DNA of 64,000 bases from DASSBG01 sp035699085 (lineage in GTDB: Bacteria > Pseudomonadota > Gammaproteobacteria > Xanthomonadales > Rhodanobacteraceae), in assembly GCA_035699085.1 (NCBI GenBank), contig DASSBG010000017.1:25201-89200 (forward strand), given 5' to 3'. This document shows, in pieces, positions 50,761-60,402 of this stretch. The translations under genes were made by a program, and so were the position numbers. Below the pieces are notes generated by a model that saw only the letters and a list, made by a program, of their open reading frames with translations, did no database searches and was not told the DNA's origin. Each line of letters opens with the position of its first letter. The first letter of the stretch is position 1.

Positions 50761-52872
50761 ATGCTGCTGTGCCTGCTCCGCCCCCGTTCGTGGTCGCGCC
50801 GCGCCGCCGTCGCGTTGGCCATTGTCGCGCTTGCGCTGCCCGTGCTGCCGGCCCGTGCGGAGCCACCCGACCTCAACGCGCAGCGCACGCAGTTCCTCGC
50901 GGCCTGGGCCGCGGCCAAGCTGGGCGGCAGCCAGTGGCACGCGCTGGCCAAGGGCCTGGAGGACTACCCGCTCTACCCGTACATCGAGGCCGCGGCGCTG
51001 GAGCACGACATCCGCAGCCTGAAGACGCCGGAGGTAAAAGCCTGGCTGGCGTTGTATCCGGACACCATTCCCGCCGAACGCCTGCGCCGTGCCTACCTCA
51101 ACGAACTGGTGCGGCGCGGCGACTGGGATGGGTTCAAGGCCCTTTACCGGCCAGGGCTGGGCGACGCGCTGGCCTGCGACGCGCTGCGCGGGCGCCTGGC
51201 GACCGGCGGCAAGCTCGATTTCAACCGCGACCTCGCCTCGCTGTGGCAGCAGACCTCGCTGCCGCCCGAGTGCACGCCGGTGCTCGACCACGCCCATGCC
51301 AAGGGCCTGCTCACCCGGACCCGCATCTGGCAGCGAATCGAGCATGTCGCCGAGCATGGCCCTGCCCGCACCATTGACCGCCTGGCGCGTTGGCTGCCGA
51401 AATCGCAGGCGGCCGAGGCGCGGCGGCTGGCGCTGGCGCGGCGCTCGCCGAGCCGAGCCTTGCGCGAGGCCCGCCACTGGCGCGACACGCCGCGCGCGCG
51501 CGCAGCCGCGGCGCTGGCGCTGCGGCGGGAGGCACGCCGCGACTCGAAGCGGGCCGACGGCGAGTGGCAGCGCCTGCGCAAACATTTCAACTTCAGTGCC
51601 AGCCAGCGCCACGCCATCGAGGCCGACATCGCGTTGTACCGCTCGACCAACTTCACCGACCACGCGCTGGAGCGGCTGACCCAGCTGCCGGCCGCCGCGC
51701 AAAACGGGGCCACCCGGGAATGGCGCGTGCGCGTGGCCCTGGCCGAGGGTGACTGGCACCAGGTCAAGGCTGCGCTCGACGCCATGCCGAAGGAGCAGCA
51801 GCAGGATGAGACCTGGCGCTACTGGCGCGCACGTACCTTGCAGCAACTGGGCCACAAGCAGCAAGCGCACGCGCTGTTCGCCGCACTCGCGGACGAGGCC
51901 GACTATTACGGCTTTCTCGCCGCCGACTGGATCGATGCGCCCTACACCCTTTGCCCCTCCACCATCGATGGCGACGCCGGCGCCGAGCAGGCGCTGCTGG
52001 CCCGGCCCGGCCTGCAGCGGGCCTTCGAGTTCTACGCGCTGCACCTGCTGACCCCGGCGCGGCGCGAATGGAACCGGGCGGAGGCCAACCTCGACGACGC
52101 GCAGCGCACCCTCGCGGCCAACCTGGCCTACCAGCGCGGCTGGTGGGACCGCGCCATCCTCGAGTTCGCCAGCGGCAGCGGCAAGCACCTCTACCAGTGG
52201 CGCTTCCCGCTGGCGCGCAAGAGCCAGGTACTGAAGGCCTCGAAGGCGGCCGGCATCGACCCGGCCTGGGCCTACGCGATCATCCGCGCCGAAAGTGCCT
52301 GGATGCCCGACGCGCATTCCGGCGCCGACGCCCGCGGCCTGATGCAGCTGCTGCCCTCGACTGCCCGCCATGTCGCCCGCCGAAACCATCTGCCCTACAG
52401 CGGCGGCGCCGACCTGTACGACCCGGACGTCAACATTCCGCTCGGCACCCGCTACCTCGGCGCCATGGCGTCGCGCTACGACGGTGCACCCTGGCTGGCC
52501 AGCGCCGCCTACAACGCCGGGCCCAATCCGGTGGCCGACTGGCTGGAGGCGCGCGGCGCGCTGGCGCCCGACGTGTTCGTCGCCACCATTCCCTACAAGG
52601 AGACGCGCGAATACGTGCGCCGGGTGATGGCCTTCTCGGTGGTCTACGACTGGCGCCTGCACGGCCGCGCGCTGCCGCTGGGCGCGCGCATGCCGCCGGT
52701 GGGCCAGCCCTACGTGGCGCCGGATGCCGACAGCCCGCGCAAGCCGGTGCGCTGCCCGGCGCCGCCGAAGGCACCCGCAGACGGCGCGGTCATCGTGCCG
52801 GTGCCCGCGACCGTGGCCGCGCCGGCGGCGGCCCGCTCGAGCGCCGTGCCGGCGCCGGCAGGCAGCCACTGA
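50761..52872 (+). CDS. slt: Soluble lytic murein transglycosylase (Slt70 family)
   Basis: Cleaves peptidoglycan to anhydro-muropeptides in the periplasm. The 703-residue protein has a signal peptide (ending LPARA), a long alpha-helical superhelix, and a C-terminal lysozyme-like domain with the catalytic Glu in AIIRAESAWMPDA, then GADARGLMQLLPSTAR and AAYNAGPNPVADW. A Pro/Ala-rich tail follows the domain. Its TGA overlaps the cca ATG by one base. Confidence 0.94.
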   Translation: MLLCLLRPRSWSRRAAVALAIVALALPVLPARAEPPDLNAQRTQFLAAWAAAKLGGSQWHALAKGLEDYPLYPYIEAAALEHDIRSLKTPEVKAWLALYPDTIPAERLRRAYLNELVRRGDWDGFKALYRPGLGDALACDALRGRLATGGKLDFNRDLASLWQQTSLPPECTPVLDHAHAKGLLTRTRIWQRIEHVAEHGPARTIDRLARWLPKSQAAEARRLALARRSPSRALREARHWRDTPRARAAAALALRREARRDSKRADGEWQRLRKHFNFSASQRHAIEADIALYRSTNFTDHALERLTQLPAAAQNGATREWRVRVALAEGDWHQVKAALDAMPKEQQQDETWRYWRARTLQQLGHKQQAHALFAALADEADYYGFLAADWIDAPYTLCPSTIDGDAGAEQALLARPGLQRAFEFYALHLLTPARREWNRAEANLDDAQRTLAANLAYQRGWWDRAILEFASGSGKHLYQWRFPLARKSQVLKASKAAGIDPAWAYAIIRAESAWMPDAHSGADARGLMQLLPSTARHVARRNHLPYSGGADLYDPDVNIPLGTRYLGAMASRYDGAPWLASAAYNAGPNPVADWLEARGALAPDVFVATIPYKETREYVRRVMAFSVVYDWRLHGRALPLGARMPPVGQPYVAPDADSPRKPVRCPAPPKAPADGAVIVPVPATVAAPAAARSSAVPAPAGSH

Positions 52873-54167
52873 TGCGTACCTACCTGGTCGGCGGTGCGGT
52901 GCGCGATCGCCTGCTGGGACGGCCGGTGGTCGACCGCGACTACGTGGTCGTCGGCGCCACGCCGCAGGCGATGCTGGAGCGCGGCTTCAAGTCGGTGGGC
53001 AAGGATTTCCCGGTGTTCCTCCACCCGAAGACGGGCGAGGAGTACGCGCTGGCGCGCAGCGAGCGCAAGACCGGCCGCGGCTACCACGGCTTCGCCTTCG
53101 ACACTGGCGCCGAGGTGACCCTGGAGCAGGACCTGCAGCGCCGCGACCTGACCATCAACGCCATCGCCGAAGGCGACGACGGCCAGCTGGTCGACCCGCA
53201 CGGCGGTGCGCGCGATCTCGAGGCGCGGTTGCTGCGTCACGTTTCGCCGGCCTTTGCCGAGGATCCGGTGCGGCTGCTGCGGGTGGCGCGTTTCGCCGCG
53301 CGCTACGCGCCGCTGGGCTTCCGCGTTGCCGACGAGACCATGGATTTGCTGCGCCGCATGGTCGCCGAGGGCGAGGTCGACGCGCTGGTGGCCGAGCGGG
53401 TCTGGGCCGAAACGCGCAAGGCGCTGGGCGAGCCGCAGCCCTCTGCCTTCATCCGCGTGCTGCGCGACTGCGGCGCGCTGGCGGTGCTGTTTCCCGAGGT
53501 GGACGCGCTTTACGGCGTGCCGCAGACGGCCAAGCATCACCCTGAAGTCGACACCGGGGCTCACCTTGAGCTGGTACTTGACCAGGCCGCGCGGCTGGCG
53601 CCGGGCGACGACCTGGTCGGCTTCGGCGCGCTGACCCACGACCTCGGCAAGGCGCTGACCCCGGACGACATCTTGCCGCGCCACATCGGCCACGAGGCCC
53701 GCGGTGTCAAGCCGCTGCGTGCCTTGTGTGCGCGCCTGCGGGTGCCCACCGAGCACGCGGCACTGGCCGAGCTGGTCTGCCGCGAACACCTCAACGCGCA
53801 CCGCGCACTGGAGCTGAAGCCGGCGACGGTGCTGAAGCTGCTGCAGTCGCTGGATGCACTGCGCCGGCCCGAGCGCCTGGCGCGCTTCCTGCTGGCCTGC
53901 CAGGCCGACAAGCGCGGCCGTACCGGCCACGCCGACGACGCCTATCCGCAGGCAGAATACCTGCAGGCCGCGCGTGCCGCCGCCGCGGCCATCAACGCCG
54001 CGCCGTTCGTCGAGCGCGGCCTTGCCGGCCCCGCGGTCGGCGAGGCCATGCGTCGTGCCCAGGTCGCCGCCATTGCCGCGCTGCCACGAGTCCCGCACCG
54101 GGACCCGGGACCCGGGACCGGGGACCCGGATGACGGGCGCGGATCGGAAGACGCAGGCGCCGCCTGA
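52872..54167 (+). CDS. cca: Multifunctional CCA-adding tRNA nucleotidyltransferase
   Basis: Adds CCA to tRNA 3' ends. The 431-residue protein shows LVGGAVRDRLL, the metal-binding D21 and D23 (VDRDYVVVG), RRDLTINAIAEG and a C-terminal HD domain (FGALTHDLGKAL) as in the bacterial multifunctional type. The final 25 or so residues (starting HRDPGPGTGDPDD) are low-complexity and are encoded by a heptamer array, so they are probably not part of the fold. Confidence 0.95.
   Translation: MRTYLVGGAVRDRLLGRPVVDRDYVVVGATPQAMLERGFKSVGKDFPVFLHPKTGEEYALARSERKTGRGYHGFAFDTGAEVTLEQDLQRRDLTINAIAEGDDGQLVDPHGGARDLEARLLRHVSPAFAEDPVRLLRVARFAARYAPLGFRVADETMDLLRRMVAEGEVDALVAERVWAETRKALGEPQPSAFIRVLRDCGALAVLFPEVDALYGVPQTAKHHPEVDTGAHLELVLDQAARLAPGDDLVGFGALTHDLGKALTPDDILPRHIGHEARGVKPLRALCARLRVPTEHAALAELVCREHLNAHRALELKPATVLKLLQSLDALRRPERLARFLLACQADKRGRTGHADDAYPQAEYLQAARAAAAAINAAPFVERGLAGPAVGEAMRRAQVAAIAALPRVPHRDPGPGTGDPDDGRGSEDAGAA
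54096..54129 (+). repeat. CCGGGAC heptamer array inside cca, site 7
   Basis: Four units, CCGGGAC three times and CGGGGAC, then CCGG. They encode the Arg/Asp/Gly/Pro tail of the CCA enzyme. Confidence 0.75.
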
Positions 54168-54204
54168 CTGCGCGGCCGCGTGTCAGCGCGATTGCTGTCG
54201 TGCA

Positions 54205-54290
54205 GGGGATGGGGAATGGGGAATGGGGAATCGGCAGAGCCGCTTCGCCGGGCTCTTGCCGCTCACCGCTCGCCGCAAGCCACTCACCTC
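54205..54290 (+). repeat. GGGAATG heptamer array plus GCTCACC block, site 8
   Basis: GGGGATG, GGGAATG, GGGAATG and GGGAATC (54205-54234) are followed after a GC-rich spacer by CCGGGCTCTT and GCCGCTCACCGCTCGCC. The same order and similar spacing occur at site 1 (13908 onward), so this is a composite element present at least twice. Confidence 0.7.
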
Positions 54291-54308
54291 GCCCGTCGTC
54301 TCACGCGT

Positions 54309-55046
54309 CTACCGGCTCACCCGATACCAGGCCAGGCCGGCCAGCTCGTGCAGCGCGGCATTGGTCTTGCCGATGGCGCCGGCGCTGGGCAGCAGGTCGG
54401 TCCAGCGGTGCGGCCGTTGGTAGCGGATGTCGACCGGCGCGGCGCAGGGCCGGAAGCCGGCCTTGCGCATCGCGTACAGCGCGCGCGGCATGTGCACCGC
54501 CGACGTCACCAGCCAGACACGGCGTGGCAACGGCGGTTGCAGCGCGGCCAGGTGCTGCGCGTTTTGCCAGGTGCTCGACGAGGTGGTCTCGGTGCGAATG
54601 GCTGCGTCCGGCACGCCGAGGTCGCGCGCCAGCTCCGCCATCAGGCTGGCTTCCGACACGTTGCTTGCCGGCGCGCCGCCGCTGAGCGCCAGCGGCGTAC
54701 CGGCCGGCTGGCGGCGCCAGAGCGCCACGCCGCCAATGGCGCGCCGCAGGCTTGCCTGGTTCAGGGCGCCGTAGTTGCCGGCGCGGGCCAGCGCGTCGGC
54801 GCCACCCGCCAGCACCACCACCGCCCGCGGTGCCGGTGGCGGGCAGGGCCGCTCCACCGGCGCCGCCACGAAGTGCAACAGCGGATCGGCGCCCAGCGGG
54901 GTGCAGAACACGTAACAGGCCAGCAGCAGCACGCAACCCAGCCAGCGCAGCAGCAGCGGCAGGTGGCGCCAGGCCAGTGCCAGCACGACGCCCAGCGCGA
55001 TCCCGACGAACAGCGGCGACAGCAGGATGTGGACCAGCGCACCCAA
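54309..55046 (-). CDS. YdcF/ElyC family (DUF218) membrane protein
   Basis: A 245-residue protein with two N-terminal membrane helices (residues 5-50) and a DUF218 domain: RAVVVLAGGADALARAGNYG, PLALSGGAPASNVSEASLMA, STWQNAQHLA and VTSAVHMPRALYAMRKAGF. ElyC relatives affect undecaprenyl carrier use in envelope synthesis. It is 12 bases after the MidA gene on the same strand. Confidence 0.87.
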   Translation of the reverse strand: MGALVHILLSPLFVGIALGVVLALAWRHLPLLLRWLGCVLLLACYVFCTPLGADPLLHFVAAPVERPCPPPAPRAVVVLAGGADALARAGNYGALNQASLRRAIGGVALWRRQPAGTPLALSGGAPASNVSEASLMAELARDLGVPDAAIRTETTSSSTWQNAQHLAALQPPLPRRVWLVTSAVHMPRALYAMRKAGFRPCAAPVDIRYQRPHRWTDLLPSAGAIGKTNAALHELAGLAWYRVSR

Positions 55047-55058
55047 GCCGGCGGTCCG

Positions 55059-56249
55059 CTACAGCCGCCGGCTCTGGTCGACGCCCAGCACCGCGGCGTC
55101 CAGCGCCTGCGGCGGCAGGTCGCGCACCAGCAGCATGGCTTGGAAGCGCTCACCCATCTGCCCCGGCAGCGTCAGCCGCTTGACCTGCTGGGCCAGCGCG
55201 TAGCGTTCGGCCTCGTCGGCCGCCGCTTCGTGCGTGCGCTGGAACGCCGGCTCCAGCCCGGCTGCGATCAGGAACGCCGCCTGCGGCACATACGCGGCCA
55301 CAGCGAAGCCGGCCTGGTTGCCGGCCTCGGCCAGTGCCGTGAAGTCGACGGAGGTGCTCAGATCCTGCAGGCCCGGCAGGTGCATCGCGTCGCCGTGGGC
55401 GCGGTGGCGGTAATGGGCGATCAAGGTGCCGTCGGTGCGCTCCGGCAGATAATATTCATGGCGGGGATAACCGTAATCCACAAACAGGAGCAAGCCGCGG
55501 CTGAGGCTGCCGGCCACCGCCTGCATCCAGTACGGCAGCTGCGGCAGCAGCTCGGAGCGGTAGCCGTCGGCAAACTCGGTGCCGAGGTCGCGTTCGAGGT
55601 GGCGGACGGCAGCGCCGACCAGCGCGTCGGCCGGCAAGTCGCGGCGTTGCAGCGTGCCGTCGGCCAGCGCCACGTGTTCCTCGAACACCTCGCCGCCGCG
55701 TTTGGTGAAGCGCGTCGCCGGCAGCGCGTCGATCACCTCGTTGGCAAACAGCACGCCCTGCCAGTCGTCCTCCGGTGGCCGCTGCAGCCAGTGCACGCGG
55801 GCCAGCAGCGCGGGCGTCAGGTTGGCCACCAGCCGCTGCTGCTGGCGTTGCTGCAGGTCCGCACTGGGCTCGAGGATGCCGTAGCGCTTCGGCAGCGTGC
55901 CGAGCGTGTCGAGCCGCTTCAGCGCCGCTTCGGCGAATGCGCCGCTGCCACCGCCGAGCTCGACGATCTCCGCGCCGCCGCCCAACTCGCGCAGCGTCGG
56001 CAGCAGCGCCTGCACCACGCACTCGGCGAACAGCGTGCCCAGCTCGGGTGCCGTGACGAAATCGCCGCTCGCGCCAAATTTGCTGCGCCCGGCGCTGTAG
56101 TAGCCAAGCCCCGGCGCGTACAGGCAGCGCTCCATGTAGCGCGAAAACGGGATCGGCCCCTGCGCCGCGATCTCCGCCTGCAGCGCCGCCACCAGCCGCT
56201 GGCTGTGCGCGCGTTCGTCGGCGTCGGGTTCGGGCAGGCTGGCAGACAA
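55059..56249 (-). CDS. MidA/NDUFAF7-like SAM-dependent methyltransferase
   Basis: About 396 residues with GPIPFSRYMERCLYAPGLGYY, FGASGDFVTAPELGTLFAEC, the SAM motif IVELGGGSGAFAEA and GVLFANEVIDALP, all typical of the DUF185 family. The eukaryotic member methylates an arginine of complex I subunit NDUFS2; the bacterial target is not known. No ATG fits; TTG at 56249 (MSASLPEPDADERAHS) gives a normal N terminus, while GTGs at 56297 and 56300 would lengthen it. Divergent from gpmI. Confidence 0.88.
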   Translation of the reverse strand: MSASLPEPDADERAHSQRLVAALQAEIAAQGPIPFSRYMERCLYAPGLGYYSAGRSKFGASGDFVTAPELGTLFAECVVQALLPTLRELGGGAEIVELGGGSGAFAEAALKRLDTLGTLPKRYGILEPSADLQQRQQQRLVANLTPALLARVHWLQRPPEDDWQGVLFANEVIDALPATRFTKRGGEVFEEHVALADGTLQRRDLPADALVGAAVRHLERDLGTEFADGYRSELLPQLPYWMQAVAGSLSRGLLLFVDYGYPRHEYYLPERTDGTLIAHYRHRAHGDAMHLPGLQDLSTSVDFTALAEAGNQAGFAVAAYVPQAAFLIAAGLEPAFQRTHEAAADEAERYALAQQVKRLTLPGQMGERFQAMLLVRDLPPQALDAAVLGVDQSRRL

Positions 56250-56391
56250 TTCACTGCACTCGGGTGGCGAGAATGAGCGCGAGCATAACGCCTCCACCAC
56301 AACCTGCCGCCAACGGCGCCGCCGCGACACCGGCCGGCGCGCCAGCGCTCGCGCTACCATGGCGTTTTGCCGCTGGCCGGAGCCGCCGCCC

Positions 56392-57921
56392 ATGAGCCGA
56401 CCCAAACCGATGCTGTTGCTGATCCTTGACGGTTGGGGCCATCGCGACGAGCGCGAAGACAACGCCATGGCGCAGGCCGAGCTGCCCAACTGGCGGCGGC
56501 TGCTGGCCGAGTGCCCGCACACCCTGGTCGACACGCACGGCGAGCATGTCGGCCTGCCCGCCGGGCAGATGGGCAACTCGGAGGTTGGCCACATGAACAT
56601 CGGCGCCGGCCGCGTGGTCTACCAGGAGCTGACGCGCATCGACAAGGCCATTGCCGACGGCGCGTTTTTCGACAACCCGGCGCTGACCGGCGCTTGCGAC
56701 GCGGTGAACGAGGCTGGCGGCACGCTGCATGTCTTCGGGCTGCTCAGCCCCGGCGGCGTGCACAGCAGCGAGCAGCACATCTTCGCGCTGCTGGAGCTGG
56801 CGCGGAGGCGAAAGGTCGCACACCTCGCCGTGCACGCCTTCCTCGATGGCCGCGACACGCCGCCGCGCAGCGCGCGGCCGTCGCTGGAGGCGCTGCAGCG
56901 CGAATGCTCCGAACTGCCGGACGCGCGCATCGCCAGCATCAGTGGACGCTTTTACGCGATGGATCGCGACAAGCGCTGGGACCGCGTGCAGCGTGCCTGG
57001 CAGGCCATCGCGCTGGCTCGCTCGCAGTACCACTACGACGACGCACTGGCCGCGCTCGACGCCGCCTACGCGCGCGACGAGGGCGACGAGTTCGTCACGC
57101 CCAGCGTGATCGGCGGCGCCCACGGCATCGTCGATGGCGACGCGGTCGTGTTCATGAACTTCCGCGCCGACCGCGCGCGCCAGCTCAGCCATGCCTTCGT
57201 CGACGCCGACTTCGATGGCTTCGAGCGTGAGCGGGTGCCGCAGCTGTCGGCCTTCGTCACCCTGACGCAATACGAGAAGGGCCTGCCGGTCACCGCCATC
57301 GGCTACCCGCCGCAGACGCTCGACAACACCCTCGGGGACTACCTGGCAAAGCAGGGTCTGACCCAGCTGCGCATCGCCGAGACCGAGAAGTATGCGCACG
57401 TGACCTTCTTTTTCTCCGGCGGCCGCGAGCAGCCGTTCGAGGGCGAGCGGCGCATCCTCGTGCCAAGCCCGAAGGTGGCGACCTATGACCTGCAGCCGCA
57501 GATGAGCGCGCCGGAGGTGACGGCAAAGCTGGTGGAGGCGATCGGTTCGGGCGAGTTCGATTTCATCGTCTGCAACCTCGCCAACGCCGACATGGTCGGC
57601 CACTGCGGCAAGTTGGGGCCGGGCATCGAGGCAGCGCAAGCGATCGACGCGGCGCTGGGCAGGATCGTCGACGCGGTCCGTGCCGCCGGCGGCGAGCTGC
57701 TGGTCACCGCCGACCACGGCAACCTCGAGCAGATGCGCGACGCCAAAGGCGAGCCGCACACCCAGCACACCGTCGGCCCGGTGCCGCTGGTTTACGTTGG
57801 CCGGCCGGCGTCGCTGGAGCATGGCGCGCTGTCCGACATCGCGCCCACGGTACTGGCGTTGATGGGCTTGCCGGCGCCGCCGCAGATGCAGGGCCGCAGC
57901 CTGGTGCGGCTGGCGGACTGA
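56392..57921 (+). CDS. gpmI: 2,3-bisphosphoglycerate-independent phosphoglycerate mutase
   Basis: Interconverts 3- and 2-phosphoglycerate in glycolysis with two manganese ions. The 509-residue protein has ILDGWGHR, the phosphoserine S63 in GQMGNSEVGHMNIG, VHAFLDGRDTPP and TADHGNLEQM. Five bases separate it from envC, the usual neighbour in gammaproteobacteria. Confidence 0.97.
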   Translation: MSRPKPMLLLILDGWGHRDEREDNAMAQAELPNWRRLLAECPHTLVDTHGEHVGLPAGQMGNSEVGHMNIGAGRVVYQELTRIDKAIADGAFFDNPALTGACDAVNEAGGTLHVFGLLSPGGVHSSEQHIFALLELARRRKVAHLAVHAFLDGRDTPPRSARPSLEALQRECSELPDARIASISGRFYAMDRDKRWDRVQRAWQAIALARSQYHYDDALAALDAAYARDEGDEFVTPSVIGGAHGIVDGDAVVFMNFRADRARQLSHAFVDADFDGFERERVPQLSAFVTLTQYEKGLPVTAIGYPPQTLDNTLGDYLAKQGLTQLRIAETEKYAHVTFFFSGGREQPFEGERRILVPSPKVATYDLQPQMSAPEVTAKLVEAIGSGEFDFIVCNLANADMVGHCGKLGPGIEAAQAIDAALGRIVDAVRAAGGELLVTADHGNLEQMRDAKGEPHTQHTVGPVPLVYVGRPASLEHGALSDIAPTVLALMGLPAPPQMQGRSLVRLAD

Positions 57922-57926
57922 CGCCG

Positions 57927-59165
57927 ATGCGTCGCCGGCGGGCGGCATGGCTGGCGGCGGCGCTGCTGCTGCCGGCGCTGGTCGCGGCCACGCCCGCCGC
58001 CGTTGCAGCCGCGGCGCAGACGCAGACCGATCAGCAGGCGCAGGCCAGACGCAAGCTCGAGGCGGTGCGCGCGCAGATCAAGGCGCTGGTGGCCCAGCGC
58101 CAGCGGACGCACGCTGCGCGCGATGCCCTGGACGCCAGGCTGGCGCGCCAGGCGCAGGCGCTGTCGCAGGCCGCGGAGGCGTCGGCCGCCGCGCGTGACG
58201 CGGTCACCGCGCAGCAGGCGAAGCTCGATGAATTGAAGGCGCAGATGGCGGCGGTGCAGGACCGGCTGCACCGCCAGCGCCAGGCGTTGGGCGAGTTGCT
58301 GCGCGCGGCGTACGCACTCGGCCGTGGCAGCGAACTGCCGATGCTGCTGGAGGCGCTGGATCGCTGCCCGGCTCCGGCCACCTCGGCGGCCGGCGAACCA
58401 CCGCGTGGCGACGCGACCACGCCCAGCTGCGCCAGCGGCGCGCGGGCGCTGGCACAAGTCGATCGTGCGCTGGCCTACTCGCGCTACTTCCAGCGCGATC
58501 GCGTGCAGCGCATTCGCGGGCTGCTGGCGGACCTCAAGCGCTTGAAGTCGCTGCGCGCAGACATCGACGCGCGCCAGGCTGCGCTGGCCGAAGCCTTGCA
58601 GCAGCAGCAGGCGCGGCTGGCATCCCTGCAGGGGCAACGCGAGCAGCAACGCCGCGCACTGGCCCGCGCCGACGCGGCGCTGCGCACGCAGGGCACGCGG
58701 CTTGAGCGCCTGAAGCGCGACCAGCAGGAGCTCGAAGCCCTGTTGCGGCGCTTGCGCGATGTGTTCGCCGACCTGCCGCGGCAACTACCGGGCGAGGTGC
58801 CCTTCGCCGGGTTGCGCGGCAAGCTGCCGTGGCCGGCGCACGGCGCGTTGCACCCGCACCATGCCGGCGTGCTGATCGCCGCGAGGCCCGGCAGCGAGGT
58901 ACGCGCGGTCGCCCATGGCCGCGTGGTGTACGCCAACTGGCTGCGTGGCTACGGCATGCTGCTGATCATCGACCACGGTGACGGCTGGCTGAGCCTTTAC
59001 GGCGACAACGAAACGCTGCGCCGCGACGTCGGCGACTGGGTCGACGCCGGCACGGTCATCGCGACCAGCGGCCGCGGCAGCGCCGGCACCGGCGTGTACT
59101 TCGGCCTGCGGCACAAGGGCCAGGCGGTCGACCCGCGGCCATGGCTGGCTGGGGGCCGGGAATAG
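57927..59165 (+). CDS. envC: Murein hydrolase activator EnvC
   Basis: A 412-residue periplasmic protein: signal peptide, two long coiled-coil stretches (about residues 30-130 and 170-270) and a C-terminal LytM/M23 domain (WPAHGALHPHHAGVLIAARP, YGMLLIIDHGDGWLSLYGDN, VYFGLRHKGQAVDP). The HxH zinc motif is absent (GLRH), as in EnvC, so it should activate amidases rather than cut peptidoglycan itself. Its last codons lie in a heptamer array. Confidence 0.92.
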   Translation: MRRRRAAWLAAALLLPALVAATPAAVAAAAQTQTDQQAQARRKLEAVRAQIKALVAQRQRTHAARDALDARLARQAQALSQAAEASAAARDAVTAQQAKLDELKAQMAAVQDRLHRQRQALGELLRAAYALGRGSELPMLLEALDRCPAPATSAAGEPPRGDATTPSCASGARALAQVDRALAYSRYFQRDRVQRIRGLLADLKRLKSLRADIDARQAALAEALQQQQARLASLQGQREQQRRALARADAALRTQGTRLERLKRDQQELEALLRRLRDVFADLPRQLPGEVPFAGLRGKLPWPAHGALHPHHAGVLIAARPGSEVRAVAHGRVVYANWLRGYGMLLIIDHGDGWLSLYGDNETLRRDVGDWVDAGTVIATSGRGSAGTGVYFGLRHKGQAVDPRPWLAGGRE

Positions 59166-59190
59166 GGAATGGGGAATCGGGAATGGGTTG
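59156..59190 (+). repeat. GGGAATG heptamer array at the envC 3' end, site 9
   Basis: Units CGGGAATA, GGGAATG, GGGAATC and GGGAATG cross the envC stop codon. The rest of the gap to tatC (to 59273) shows no gene. Confidence 0.7.
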
Positions 59191-59273
59191 AAAGCGCCGG
59201 GCGGCGCGACGCCGAGGTTCCCTGGGCTCGGCCGCGCGACGTGCGGTGGCGCGGTTGCCGTGCCGCGGCGCGG

Positions 59274-60041
59274 TCAGGTTTCGTGCGGGGCGGCGGCTTC
59301 CCGCGGCCGGATGAGGATTCGCACGGCGATGATGCCGAGTTCGTAGAGCAGGTACATCGGCACCGCCAGCATGATCATCGAGGCGACATCAGGCGGCGTC
59401 ACCACTGCCGATATGGCGAAGGCGCCGACCAGTGCGTAGCGCCGGCCGCTGCGCAGCCGTTCCAGCGGCAGGATGCCGACCGCGGCCAGCACCACCACAA
59501 TCACCGGCACCTCGAAGCACAGGCCGAAGGCGAAGAAGATCAGCACCACGAAGTTGAGGTAGTGGGTGATGTCCGTCATCATCGCCACGCCCTGCGGCGT
59601 CACCGAGGTGAGGAAACGGAACGCCGCCGGCAGCACCAGGAAATAGGCGAAGGCGCAGCCGAGATAGAACAGCCCCATCGAGGCCAGCAGCAGCGGCCGC
59701 GCCAGGCGCTTTTCGTGGCGGTACAAGCCGGGGCTGACGAAGGCCCACAGCTGGTAGACGATCATCGGCATGCTGACGAACAGCGCCGTGTACAGCGCCA
59801 GCTTCAGCGGGGTGATGAAGGGGCTGGTGACCTGCGTGGCGATCAGCTGCCCGCCCACCGGCAGCCGCGCGACCAGCGGCGCGGCCAGCTCGGTGTACAG
59901 GTTGTTGGCGAACGGGATCAGCGCAAGCAGCACCGCCAGCACCGTCAGCACCGCCTTGAGCAGGCGCGAGCGCAGTTCGATCAGGTGCGAGAACAGGCCC
60001 TGCCCGAGACCGCCGTCCTCGGGTGATTCAGGCGTGGCCAT
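59274..60041 (-). CDS. tatC: Sec-independent protein translocase TatC
   Basis: The signal-binding core of the twin-arginine translocase, 255 residues with six membrane helices. It has HLIELRSRLLKAV at the N terminus, FITPLKLALYTALFVSMP, PGLYRHEKR and the late VVTPPDVASMIMLAVPMYLLYELG. It overlaps tatB by 14 bases. At least one likely Tat substrate, the M24 peptidase at 11075-12376, is in the window. Confidence 0.96.
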   Translation of the reverse strand: MATPESPEDGGLGQGLFSHLIELRSRLLKAVLTVLAVLLALIPFANNLYTELAAPLVARLPVGGQLIATQVTSPFITPLKLALYTALFVSMPMIVYQLWAFVSPGLYRHEKRLARPLLLASMGLFYLGCAFAYFLVLPAAFRFLTSVTPQGVAMMTDITHYLNFVVLIFFAFGLCFEVPVIVVVLAAVGILPLERLRSGRRYALVGAFAISAVVTPPDVASMIMLAVPMYLLYELGIIAVRILIRPREAAAPHET

Positions 60042-60384
60042 TGCGTTCTGCCGGCGCGTCGCCGTCCTGCGGGTCCTGCCGCGCCGGGCGCCCGGTCGGC
60101 GGCAGCGCGGTGACTTCGGCCAGGGTGCCGCGCGCGCTGTCGGCGCCGGCGCGGACTTGCGCCTCGGCCGCCTCGGCGCGCGCCGCGGCCGCGTGCGCGG
60201 CGCGGCGGATCTCCTCCAGTTCCAGCTCGCGCTCGACTTCGGCGCGCACGCTGTCCCAGCTGCGGCGCACGCGGCGCAGCAACGCACCCGCGGTGCGGGC
60301 CGCGCCCGGCAGTTTCTCCGGGCCCAGCACCAGCAGCGCGATCAGCGCCAGCAGCAGCAGTTTGCCGAGGCTGAACTCGATCAT
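60028..60384 (-). CDS. tatB: Sec-independent protein translocase TatB
   Basis: A 118-residue protein with one N-terminal membrane helix (MIEFSLGKLLLLALIALLVL), the hinge GPEKLP, and an amphipathic helix, then a charged tail. It forms the receptor with TatC. Confidence 0.93.
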   Translation of the reverse strand: MIEFSLGKLLLLALIALLVLGPEKLPGAARTAGALLRRVRRSWDSVRAEVERELELEEIRRAAHAAAARAEAAEAQVRAGADSARGTLAEVTALPPTGRPARQDPQDGDAPAERNGHA

Positions 60385-60402
60385 GCGGCCAACCGCCCGC
60401 CG

